Shown here in pieces: positions 1 to 6,621 of a stretch of DNA of 13,300 bases (its first letter is position 1; each line of letters begins with the position of its first letter). Position numbers and translations under genes: made by a program. The stretch lies in the NCBI GenBank assembly GCA_015233285.1, contig JADFYA010000058.1:1-13300 (forward strand), given 5' to 3'. This stretch comes from Deltaproteobacteria bacterium (GTDB taxonomy: Bacteria > Desulfobacterota > JADFXK01). The notes beneath the pieces were generated by a model. The model worked only from the letters and a program-made list of their open reading frames with translations. It was not told where the DNA came from and made no database searches.

Positions 1-308
1 TCGGCACCCGCATTTTTGACCTCCTCCAATATGTCAGGTGTGGAATAACCACTAGAAATAATAACCTTTACGTCCGGACTGAGACTAATCAACTGCTGTA
101 AGCAAGCAATTCCTCCCATGCCGGGCATATTTAAATCTAGAATGACAATCCTAACATCATCCTTTGCAATGCGGTAAATATCCACTGCTTCTTCACCGCT
201 AGCCGCGACGATGACCTTATACCCGCACGAATCCAGCATATCTTGACCGATTTCAAGAAGTAGTTCTTCATCGTCAACCAGTAGGACCGTCCCTACACTA
301 TTCTCCAT
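1..308 (-). CDS. Response regulator receiver-domain protein (N-terminal part, runs off the left edge)
   Basis: The minus strand encodes about 102 residues of a CheY-like receiver (REC) domain, open at the window edge. Visible hallmarks are the acidic pair in VLLVDDEE (D12, D13), the phosphoacceptor D58 in VILDLNMPGMGG, and the switch-region SSGYS near residue 87. The start ATG (306-308) follows a good Shine-Dalgarno stretch, GAGGAAAGG, just upstream, which favours a protein beginning here over the tail of a hybrid kinase. As a family, REC domains accept phosphate from a histidine kinase. What this one controls cannot be told, because everything after the first ~100 residues lies outside the window. 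It may be a REC-only protein or carry an output domain. It is divergent from grpE. The REC assignment is secure; the full architecture is unknown. Confidence 0.9.
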   Translation of the reverse strand, partial: MENSVGTVLLVDDEELLLEIGQDMLDSCGYKVIVAASGEEAVDIYRIAKDDVRIVILDLNMPGMGGIACLQQLISLSPDVKVIISSGYSTPDILEEVKNAGA

Positions 309-762
309 GTACCTTTCCTCGTTACTTTTCCATACTGCCATGGATCAGTCTGAATCCAGCCGGCGCACGTAACCGGTTCGTATAGGAAACCGTGGTCGGC
401 AGACCATGATTTTATCAACGGATCGGGCTGAGTTCCGCAGGTCAAAAAGACGTATGACCGCAGGCGCCTGTGGGTCTCATCCATATACGTTCATCTGTAA
501 ACTCTGCGGATATATTTTTGTCTCATAATTAATAACACTCGTCCACTCAGGTTATCCAAAACCTATTTATCAAAAATATCACACCCGAGGCCAGAATAAC
601 AATACCTTTTCTATGGCCGGCGGTCAAATTGTGCAAAACGCTGCATGGTTGCCGGCGGCAGGTGTTACTGGAAGGGCTATTTTTTATATATGTGTCAAGC
701 ATCGTCTTGACCATGTTCATTCCCACCCGGACTCAAGAGCCATATAAATCCGGCTCATCCCC
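309..762. other. Divergent intergenic region without a convincing gene
   Basis: This is the left and larger part of the gap between the leftward receiver gene and grpE. It should hold the promoter of the receiver gene on the minus strand, but no strong -35/-10 pair stands out. A 63-codon minus-strand reading frame at 293-484 overlaps the receiver start in another frame and resembles no family I know, so I do not call it. The stretch from about 485 to 600 is A+T-rich. A short inverted repeat, GAGCC/GGCTC (737-741 and 752-756), is weak. I see no RNA gene here. Confidence 0.5.
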
Positions 763-791
763 TTGACAAACAGCCGTCCGATGCTTAATTT
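763..791 (+). promoter_or_regulatory. Candidate sigma70-type promoter for grpE
   Basis: A perfect TTGACA -35 box (763-768) is followed after 17 bases by TAATTT (786-791), a weak -10 hexamer. It lies about 130 bases upstream of the grpE start in the right orientation. The perfect -35 box and ideal spacing support it; the -10 box matches TATAAT at only three of six positions. No CCCCAT-type sigma32 -10 box is apparent. The palindrome at 808-827 would sit just downstream of the predicted start point. Confidence 0.45.
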
Positions 792-807
792 ATGTTCAAA
801 AATTCTG

Positions 808-827
808 TATATAACGAAAGTTATATA
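808..827. promoter_or_regulatory. Perfect 8+8 bp palindrome upstream of grpE, candidate operator
   Basis: TATATAAC and its exact reverse complement GTTATATA are separated by GAAA. A second, smaller inverted repeat (AGTTA, two bases, TAACT, 837-848) follows and reuses the GTTA/TAAC core. The site lies between the candidate grpE promoter and the start codon, where a repressor could act. It does not match the CIRCE element bound by HrcA. It could also be an A+T-rich hairpin in the 5' leader, which might be temperature-labile. Operator function is inferred from position and symmetry only. Confidence 0.4.
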
Positions 828-917
828 AGCTGCATAAGTTAAATAACTCTTCAGACTACAAACCCGGTTGATCTTCAGAGGCCGGGCAAGTCTGGCGGTC
901 CTGAAAAGGTATGAGAT

Positions 918-1532
918 ATGGCGAAGAAAGACTTACTAGATGTCGAAGATAAAGTTGAACTTTCTTTCAAAAAGGTGGAACGAGCCGAAGTCGCACCAAA
1001 AGAAAAGACTGTGCCCGAAGAAGCCACGGTGACGGAGCCACCCTCAGGGGGGGAGGCGGTTGACTTAGCCACGGAACTGGCCGCCAAGGAGGAAGAGGCG
1101 AAATCAAATTATGACCGATTATTACGAGTGTCAGCGGAATTTGAAAACTTTAGAAGAAGATCGGAACGGGAAAAAGTTGAGAATATCAAATTCGCGAATG
1201 AAGAGATTATCAAGAAACTTCTACCAATCGTAGACAACCTGGAACGGGCTGTCGATCATGCCGGGAATGAAGGAATGCCGGATAATTTAATGGCCGGAAT
1301 AGTCTTAACTCTTAACGAACTCAACGGGCTGCTGGAAAAATTTGGGGTAAAGTCGGTTTCCGCAGTCGGGGAGAAATTTGATCCCCAGTTCCATGAGGCC
1401 ATTGCTCAAGAGGTGAATAACACGCAAGAGGATAATACGGTCGTCAAAGAATACGAAAGAGGCTACCTCCTGCACGACCGGCTGATTCGCCCCGCGAAGG
1501 TCGTCGTGTCTAAACGGGTTTCGACCAATTGA
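918..1532 (+). CDS. grpE: GrpE, nucleotide exchange factor of DnaK
   Basis: GrpE is a cytoplasmic homodimeric co-chaperone that releases ADP from DnaK, letting it rebind ATP and drop its client; in several bacteria it also acts as a thermosensor. The 204-residue length is normal for the family. The first ~60 residues are charged and low in complexity. A long helix rich in E, K and R follows (about 60-115, including FENFRRRSEREK and LPIVDNLERA) and forms the dimeric coiled coil. The C-terminal beta wing carries the family signature around KFDPQFHEAIAQE (about 151-163) and ends in RPAKVVVSKR. The start is ATG 918 with AAAGG (906-910 region) a suitable distance upstream; an ATG at 911 is in another frame. 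The gene precedes dnaK by 242 bases, a conserved partnership, but no hrcA lies upstream. Confidence 0.97.
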   Translation: MAKKDLLDVEDKVELSFKKVERAEVAPKEKTVPEEATVTEPPSGGEAVDLATELAAKEEEAKSNYDRLLRVSAEFENFRRRSEREKVENIKFANEEIIKKLLPIVDNLERAVDHAGNEGMPDNLMAGIVLTLNELNGLLEKFGVKSVSAVGEKFDPQFHEAIAQEVNNTQEDNTVVKEYERGYLLHDRLIRPAKVVVSKRVSTN

Positions 1533-1774
1533 TCCGACGGACTGGTCATCTTAAACAATAAACCCAGGAGATGTGAATTATTGACCTATCAAGAGCCTGG
1601 ATGACTTTATCGCGCCGAGATGGACCGTCAGGGGCCGGACGGACTCAATGGAAAAATGGAATATGCCATTGACTATTGACCACCGACTTGGACCCCGAAA
1701 CCCAATCATCATGGCGGCTGACAATATACCATTTTAAATGAACACGGAAATCTTCAGGTGAGGAGGATAAGGGG
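1533..1774 (+). other. Unusually long grpE-dnaK spacer, no gene seen
   Basis: These 242 bases separate two genes that are often closely spaced. No intrinsic terminator is present: the GACCA/TGGTC pair near the grpE stop has no following T-run. Two TTGAC boxes (about 1669-1681) lack a partner -10 hexamer at normal spacing. A small inverted repeat, CAATGG/CCATTG (1646-1651 and 1666-1671), is the only visible symmetry. AGGAG near 1567 is followed by ATG and an immediate stop, so no leader peptide is supported. The dnaK Shine-Dalgarno AGGAGG (1761-1766) lies at the end. The spacer could hold a second dnaK promoter or a processing site, but the sequence does not show which. Confidence 0.45.
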
Positions 1775-3691
1775 ATGAGTAAAATTATTGGAATCGATCT
1801 TGGAACCACCAATTCATGTGTAGCCATCATGGAAGGGGGAGAACCCAAGGTATTACAAAACGCCGAAGGCACCCGAACTACGCCGTCGATGGTTGCTTTC
1901 ACCGAAAACGGCGAGCGGCTGGTTGGTCAGATTGCCAAAAGGCAGGCCATCACCAACCCGGAAAATACGGTGTACGCGGTAAAGAGATTAATCGGACGGA
2001 AGTTTGAGACCGCCGAGGTTCAGCGGGACGTCAAAATTTGTCCTTTCAAAATCGTATCCGGCCCGAACGCCGATGCCTGCATCAAAATCAAAGACAAAGC
2101 CTACAGCCCGTCCGAGATCTCGGCCATCGTTCTGCAAAAGATGAAACAGACGGCTGAAGACTACTTGGGCGAAAAAGTCACCGACGCGGTAATCACTGTT
2201 CCGGCCTACTTTAACGACAGTCAGCGTCAGGCCACCAAAGATGCCGGCCGCATCGCCGGTCTGAACGTCTTACGGATTATCAACGAACCTACTGCGGCGT
2301 CGTTAGCCTATGGGTTGGACAAGAAAAAAGATGAAAAAATTGCTGTCTTCGATCTGGGTGGCGGCACTTTCGACATCTCCGTTCTGGAGCTGGGGGACGG
2401 CGTTTTCGAAGTTAAATCTACCAACGGCGACACCCACCTAGGCGGTGAGGATTTCGATCAACGGGTGATCGATTTCCTGGCAGATGAATTCAAGAAGGAT
2501 CAGGGCATTGATCTAAGAAATGACAAGATGGCACTCCAGCGGCTTAAAGAGGCGGCCGAAAAGGCTAAGATGGAACTTTCCTCCTCAATGGAAACAGACA
2601 TCAACCTGCCTTTTATCACTGCCGACGCCACCGGCCCCAAGCATCTCAATCTTAAGCTGAGCCGGGCCAAATTAGAGTCGCTGGTGGACGACCTGATCGA
2701 AAAAATATTGCCGCCTTGTCAAATGGCCATGAAAGATGCCGGCCTCACTCCTGAGGATATCGATGAAGTCATTCTGGTCGGCGGCATGACCCGGATGCCC
2801 AAAGTTCAGCAAAAGGTTAAGGAGCTATTCAGGAAAGAGCCTCACAAAGGAGTTAACCCCGACGAAGTAGTGGCCATTGGGGCGGCTATTCAAGCCGGAG
2901 TATTGAAGGGCGACGTTAAAGACGTGCTGCTCTTAGACGTAACGCCTTTGTCCTTAGGGATTGAGACGTTGGGTGGGGTTTTCACCAAATTGATTGAAAA
3001 AAACACCACCATCCCGACCAAAAAGAGCCAGATATTCTCGACCGCGGCAGACAGTCAACCGGCGGTGTCCATCCATGTCCTGCAAGGTGAGCGGGAAATG
3101 GCTACGTATAATAAAACCCTGGGCAAGTTTGACTTGGTCGGGATTCCACCGGCGCCTCGCGGCGTGCCTCAAGTTGAGGTCACTTTCGATATCGACGCCA
3201 ATGGTATCGTCCATGTCTCGGCGAAGGACCTGGGGACCGGCAAAGAACAATCAATCAAAATCACCGCCTCCAGCGGCCTAAGCGAAGATGAAATCAAACG
3301 CGCCATCAAGGACGCTGAGCTACACGCCGAAGAGGACAAAAAGAAAAAAGAACTGGTCGAAGTCCGAAATTCAGCCGACACGTTAATCTATGCCACTGAG
3401 AAATCTCTTAAAGAGATGGAAGGCAAAGTAGATGAGGCAACCAAGACGGAAATCACCACGGCTGTTGAAAGCCTCCGTAAGGCCATGGAAGAATCGGATC
3501 TCAACGACATTAAACAAAAGATGGACAGCTTAACCAAAGCCTCCCACTCCCTGGCCGAAAAAATGTACGCCCAGGCGTCAAAAGCAGCCGGCGCCCAAGA
3601 AGGCGAACAACAAGCCGGTGGTGCTGCGGGCGGTCCGAAGCCGGATGATGATGTGGTTGACGCCGACTTTGAAGAGGTCAAAGATAAATAG
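1775..3691 (+). CDS. dnaK: DnaK, Hsp70 molecular chaperone
   Basis: DnaK is the cytoplasmic ATP-dependent Hsp70 chaperone that binds exposed hydrophobic peptides with DnaJ and GrpE. The 638-residue protein is full length. The nucleotide-binding domain (about 1-380) shows all three Hsp70 signatures: IDLGTTNS at 7-14, [14 protein letters not shown] from 191, and [15 protein letters not shown] from 332, plus [12 protein letters not shown] from 170. The interdomain linker [13 protein letters not shown] starts near 382. The substrate-binding beta domain and helical lid follow, then a Gly/Ala/Gln-rich tail ending in the typical bacterial motif [18 protein letters not shown] 1775 follows AGGAGG by eight bases, a strong ribosome site. 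An intrinsic terminator closes the gene. No dnaJ follows, so the J-protein partner must be encoded elsewhere. Confidence 0.99.
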   Translation: MSKIIGIDLGTTNSCVAIMEGGEPKVLQNAEGTRTTPSMVAFTENGERLVGQIAKRQAITNPENTVYAVKRLIGRKFETAEVQRDVKICPFKIVSGPNADACIKIKDKAYSPSEISAIVLQKMKQTAEDYLGEKVTDAVITVPAYFNDSQRQATKDAGRIAGLNVLRIINEPTAASLAYGLDKKKDEKIAVFDLGGGTFDISVLELGDGVFEVKSTNGDTHLGGEDFDQRVIDFLADEFKKDQGIDLRNDKMALQRLKEAAEKAKMELSSSMETDINLPFITADATGPKHLNLKLSRAKLESLVDDLIEKILPPCQMAMKDAGLTPEDIDEVILVGGMTRMPKVQQKVKELFRKEPHKGVNPDEVVAIGAAIQAGVLKGDVKDVLLLDVTPLSLGIETLGGVFTKLIEKNTTIPTKKSQIFSTAADSQPAVSIHVLQGEREMATYNKTLGKFDLVGIPPAPRGVPQVEVTFDIDANGIVHVSAKDLGTGKEQSIKITASSGLSEDEIKRAIKDAELHAEEDKKKKELVEVRNSADTLIYATEKSLKEMEGKVDEATKTEITTAVESLRKAMEESDLNDIKQKMDSLTKASHSLAEKMYAQASKAAGAQEGEQQAGGAAGGPKPDDDVVDADFEEVKDK

Positions 3692-3755
3692 CAGGTCTGC
3701 CGCTTCTTCCCCGACCGGAAGAAAGATGGCGTACTGGCCGATTAGCTGCCATATA

Positions 3756-3800
3756 CATGCCCCGAACTGTAATCTCTCAGTCCGGGGCATGTTTCTTTTT
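3756..3800 (+). terminator. Rho-independent terminator after dnaK
   Basis: A 14-bp stem, with a single A-C mismatch, pairs CATGCCCCGAACTG (3756-3769) with CAGTCCGGGGCATG (3778-3791) across an eight-base loop. TTTCTTTTT follows directly (3792-3800). It starts 64 bases after the dnaK stop and is a textbook intrinsic terminator. It ends the grpE-dnaK unit and implies that the lipoprotein gene has its own promoter. Confidence 0.9.
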
Positions 3801-3873
3801 CATGTCTTCTCACCTGATCAGTCGCCAAACTGCATTTTTTCCTTTGCGCCTTCTGCCTCTTTGGAGTAAACTT

Positions 3874-3882
3874 TGCTAAAAT
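3874..3882 (+). promoter_or_regulatory. Candidate extended -10 promoter for the lipoprotein gene
   Basis: TGCTAAAAT matches the extended -10 form TG-n-TATAAT with one mismatch. It lies about 60 bases upstream of the lipoprotein start and downstream of the dnaK terminator, where a promoter is needed. No good -35 hexamer is seen at 16-18 bases upstream, as is allowed for extended -10 promoters. This is a prediction from one short match. Confidence 0.4.
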
Positions 3883-3943
3883 CAAACCGGACCGGCCGGG
3901 TGCGGTCTGCGATCTTTCGGCAACTTACATGGACGGGGAAATT

Positions 3944-5824
3944 ATGAATGTTAAGGCAATGATAAGTCTAATAGTACTGGTGTTGGCTCTGGCCCTGGCC
4001 GGGGGTTGCGCTCCGGTTAAACCGACCCCGGCCGAAAGCGCGGCCGAGACAGATCGGGCGGCCTCCAAACTACTTGAAACTATCGAAGCCGACTCCAAAG
4101 CGGGAAACACGCCCGAGGTCATGCGCGGTTATCAGGAATTCCTAAATAGATATCCTCAGCATAGCGAAGCGCCCCGGGCCATGAGGGCACTGGGAGATAT
4201 TTACTTCCAACGTGATGAGATTTCTAAAGCCAAGCAATTATATCAAACCATGATCATTAGCTTCCCCGGCCATCAGTTGACTCGAGAAGCCAGGTTAGGT
4301 CTGGCTAAATGCGAATCTCGGATGGGGAATCATAAAGAAGCCGTCTATATTCTCCGTGGGCTTTCACCCTTGTTCCCCGAACCCAAGAAGAAAATTGAGA
4401 TATTTAGGATGTTGGGAGATGAGTTCACGACCCTCCAGAACTACTCCGAAGCTTTAATGGACTATGTCGATGCCTATGACTTGGCGATTGATGAAGAGAA
4501 GACCGAGGTCAATAACAGAATTAAGCAGCTCATCAATGACTCCCCTTTAGTGGATCTGGTGGTTATGTCTAACTTGTTCCGCCAGCGCTATCCCGAGTCA
4601 TTGATTTTGTTCAGATTGATCAATGTCTACCGGGAACAGAAAAAAGCCGACCAGGCTTTGGAGATGGGAAAGCGCTTCCTGGCCGAATATCCTAAAGACC
4701 CATTGGTACCTGATGTCAAGACCTTGACCGAGGATATCGGCCTAACCGTCAAACGAATCATCGGGGTTATTCTGCCAATGAGCGGACCCTATCAGAAGTT
4801 TGGCGAGCTGGCGCTTAAAGGCATGCAACTGGCTGCGGGCGTCTCCGACCCTCAAAAAAAGGATCAAGCCATCGAATTAATCATTAAGGATTGCGTTGAT
4901 GATCCTGAGGCCGCCGCCCAGGCCGTGGCCGAGCTGGCTGGTCAAAGCAACGTCATGGCGCTGGTGGGTCCGCTCCGGACGAGCACTGCTCAGGCCGCAG
5001 CCAAGAAAGCCCAAGAATTAGCCATCCCGATCATCACTCTGACCCAGGCTCCCGATATAACGGCTATTGGAGACTATTCTTTCCGTAATTTCATTACTGT
5101 GACTTCCCAAACCAAAGCCTTGGTTGAGTACGCCACCAAGACGCTAAATATAACCCGCTTCGCCGTTTTATTCCCCAAGAGTAATTACGGAGAGACCTTT
5201 ATGAGCTCTTTTTGGGATCAAGTCTCCCGCCACGGCGGAGAACTGGTCGGGACCGAAGCCTATCAACCAAACCAATCGGAATACAGTTACCAGTTCAATA
5301 AACTTACGGGGTTGTCAGCCGGTCCGACTCCACCGCAAGACACCAAACCAGCGGTTAACTTCCAGGCCCTGTTTGTCCCGGATGATTTCAATCACGTTCG
5401 GAATATCCTGCCCTACTTGAGCTCTCATAACCTGAAGGATGTACGCATCTTAGGCACCAACTTGCTTCATAACCCCCAGGCTGCCGCCGCAGATAACGCC
5501 ATCCTAAGAGGAGTCATCTTTCCCGATGCTTTTTTTAAAGACAGCCCGAAACCGGCCGTACGGACTTTCATGGAAGAGTACTTTCAGGCCTACGGCGCCG
5601 AACCTGACGTTTTGGCGGCATTTGGGTACGACACCATCAAGATCCTGCAGCAGGTGTTTAAGGATATCAACATAAAGACCAGGGAGGACCTCCGGGAAGC
5701 AATGTACCGGCTCCGTAATTTCGACGGCGTCACCGGAGTGACCAGCTTCACAGCGGGCGGAGACGTGGAGAAATCCCTTTTTATCCTGACGATAGACGGA
5801 GACGTCATCCGACAACTAAATTAG
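3944..5824 (+). CDS. Lipoprotein with TPR-like repeats and a periplasmic-binding (Peripla_BP_6-type) domain, LpoA-like
   Basis: With ATG 3944 the product is 626 residues. This start is preferred over the in-frame ATG 3929 because GGGGAA lies a few bases upstream and the resulting signal peptide is conventional: MNVKAM, a hydrophobic core, then ALAGGC with C22 as the predicted lipidated cysteine. The next residues (APVK) give no Asp+2 inner-membrane retention signal, so an outer-membrane anchor is likely. Residues about 45-240 form helical TPR-like repeats (for example YQEFLNRYPQHSEA, ALGDIYFQRDEISKAKQLYQ). From about residue 270 (IIGVILPMSGPYQKFGELAL) to the end is a type I periplasmic-binding fold like the branched-chain amino acid receptors. 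TPR plus this fold on a lipoprotein is the architecture of LpoA, which activates penicillin-binding protein 1A in Escherichia coli. A role in peptidoglycan synthesis is therefore possible but inferred. No ABC permease or ATPase gene is adjacent, which argues against a simple transport receptor. Confidence 0.85.
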   Translation: MNVKAMISLIVLVLALALAGGCAPVKPTPAESAAETDRAASKLLETIEADSKAGNTPEVMRGYQEFLNRYPQHSEAPRAMRALGDIYFQRDEISKAKQLYQTMIISFPGHQLTREARLGLAKCESRMGNHKEAVYILRGLSPLFPEPKKKIEIFRMLGDEFTTLQNYSEALMDYVDAYDLAIDEEKTEVNNRIKQLINDSPLVDLVVMSNLFRQRYPESLILFRLINVYREQKKADQALEMGKRFLAEYPKDPLVPDVKTLTEDIGLTVKRIIGVILPMSGPYQKFGELALKGMQLAAGVSDPQKKDQAIELIIKDCVDDPEAAAQAVAELAGQSNVMALVGPLRTSTAQAAAKKAQELAIPIITLTQAPDITAIGDYSFRNFITVTSQTKALVEYATKTLNITRFAVLFPKSNYGETFMSSFWDQVSRHGGELVGTEAYQPNQSEYSYQFNKLTGLSAGPTPPQDTKPAVNFQALFVPDDFNHVRNILPYLSSHNLKDVRILGTNLLHNPQAAAADNAILRGVIFPDAFFKDSPKPAVRTFMEEYFQAYGAEPDVLAAFGYDTIKILQQVFKDINIKTREDLREAMYRLRNFDGVTGVTSFTAGGDVEKSLFILTIDGDVIRQLN

Positions 5825-5833
5825 GCTTAACGC

Positions 5834-6437
5834 GGGTTGCGGGTCAATGTCATTACCTTAAGCCGACGAACAATCGTGCTAACTTTTTTAAAATAGACCA
5901 TTCCGATTAAGCCCCAACGGGGCGCTCTAGGTTAGCCCAGGGCAGCGCCCCAATGTTGTTGAATTAATAAGCATGGGGCCTGGCTATCTTCGGATGTGAT
6001 AAGATTCCTCACATTCGTTCGGAATGACAAATTTACTTCGTCATTCTGGATGGTTTACGTCTCGGTCATTTTGGTGCGAAGCTTCCTTGTCATTTCGAGC
6101 GAAGCGAGAAATCTTAACGTCGAATCCTTAATTCAGCAGCATTGGGGCACCGCCCTGGGAAATACGACAGGTTACGTGTCAGCAGGATGGTCAGGAGGTC
6201 GGCCGGCCCCCAAAGTCATCTCCTTTAAATGGGATATCCGGCTACGGCTGAGGTGCTGGATTGCCAAGGATTTTATGTGGGCATTATAGGTTATTTTGTA
6301 TAGTCGCCGCCCATACCCAGGGCGTTGCCGCTGGGCTAACCTAGAACGCCCCGTTGGGGCTTAATCAGAATTAACCATTTATTAGAATATGATCCGATGA
6401 CCCTGCACCTTAATTCGATGACATTGACTCGCAACCC
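5834..6437. repeat. Nested inverted-repeat element (outer element with long inverted ends)
   Basis: Most of the 797-base gap between the lipoprotein and HD-GYP genes is a layered palindrome. The strongest outer arms are 36 bp, 5905-5940 and 6331-6366, which are reverse complements with one mismatch; each contains GATTAAGCCCCAACGGGGCG and CTAGGTTAGCCCAG or their complements. Further out, 20-bp arms at 5834-5853 and 6418-6437 pair with one mismatch (GGGTTGCG and GTCAATGTCAT blocks). The right side also carries a 10-bp direct repeat, ACTCGCAACC, at 6427-6436 and 6448-6457. No transposase is encoded. The structure resembles a non-mobile-by-itself dispersed element (MITE-like) or a family of genomic palindromes. 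A second, shorter palindromic element lies inside its left arm. Copy number and mobility cannot be judged from one window. Confidence 0.75.
5947..6148. repeat. Inner palindromic repeat, full-length copy A
   Basis: This 202-base element has 21-bp inverted ends (5947-5967 and 6128-6148; 19 of 21 match) that begin GCCCCAATG and end TGAATTAA. Inside is a long imperfect hairpin with arms of about 30 bases, 6000-6029 (AAGATTCCTCACATTCG then GGAATGACA) and 6088-6116 (TGTCATTTCGAGCGAAGCG then AGAAATCTTA). A 47-base stretch at 5990-6036 is identical to 12360-12406 in copy B, so it is a true dispersed repeat. The flanking CCCAGGGC (5936-5943) and GCCCTGGG (6152-6159) extend the apparent inverted ends and look like the two halves of a target palindrome. 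It encodes no protein. Confidence 0.85.
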
Positions 6438-6482
6438 GTAACACGCAACTCGCAACCAGTGGGGTTTACATCTACATTCATT

Positions 6483-6498
6483 TGTGATATATATCAAA
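6483..6498. promoter_or_regulatory. Candidate CRP/FNR-family operator upstream of the HD-GYP gene
   Basis: TGTGA, six bases (TATATA), then TCAAA matches the CRP-type consensus TGTGA-N6-TCACA with one mismatch, and contains the 12-base perfect palindrome TGATATATATCA. It lies 124 bases before the HD-GYP start codon, just outside the repeat element, in the only non-repeat upstream sequence. CRP/FNR-family proteins with related sites include FNR and the HcpR-type regulators of sulfate reducers. An A+T-rich palindrome can arise by chance, so this is tentative. Confidence 0.35.
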
Positions 6499-6621
6499 CC
6501 GGTTGGTTGCCGAAGAGGACTTGGTGTGCCGGGACGTTCGCGACTAAGTCGTCATTAAGTTCACTTTTCTCTGGACGGTGCCGGCCGCGGACAACTCCCC
6601 CCCGGTAACTTCGGAGCTGCT

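Noticed and set aside
293..484. A 63-codon minus-strand reading frame overlapping the start of the receiver gene
   Set aside because: It matches no known family, overlaps the well-supported receiver start in another frame, and has no clear ribosome site or conserved motif.
520..565. Possible CIRCE (HrcA) operator around AACACTC...GGTTAT upstream of grpE
   Set aside because: Only the left half loosely resembles TTAGCACTC and there is no GAGTGCTAA partner at nine-base spacing. It is also over 350 bases from grpE.
2954..3681. Several antisense and alternate-frame reading frames inside dnaK
   Set aside because: They are by-products of codon usage in a highly conserved gene and have no independent start signals or family motifs.
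3735..3750. Sigma54-like pattern TGGCCG...CTGCC with GG-N10-GC spacing
   Set aside because: It lies immediately upstream of the strong dnaK terminator, so transcription from it would stop at once. It also deviates from the TGGCAC and TTGC consensus boxes.
5996..6289. A 97-codon plus-strand reading frame within the nested repeat
   Set aside because: It runs through the palindromic hairpin and repeat ends; its ISSEARNL-type segment is simply the translation of the repeat arm. It has no ribosome site, and its first part is shared with non-coding copy B.
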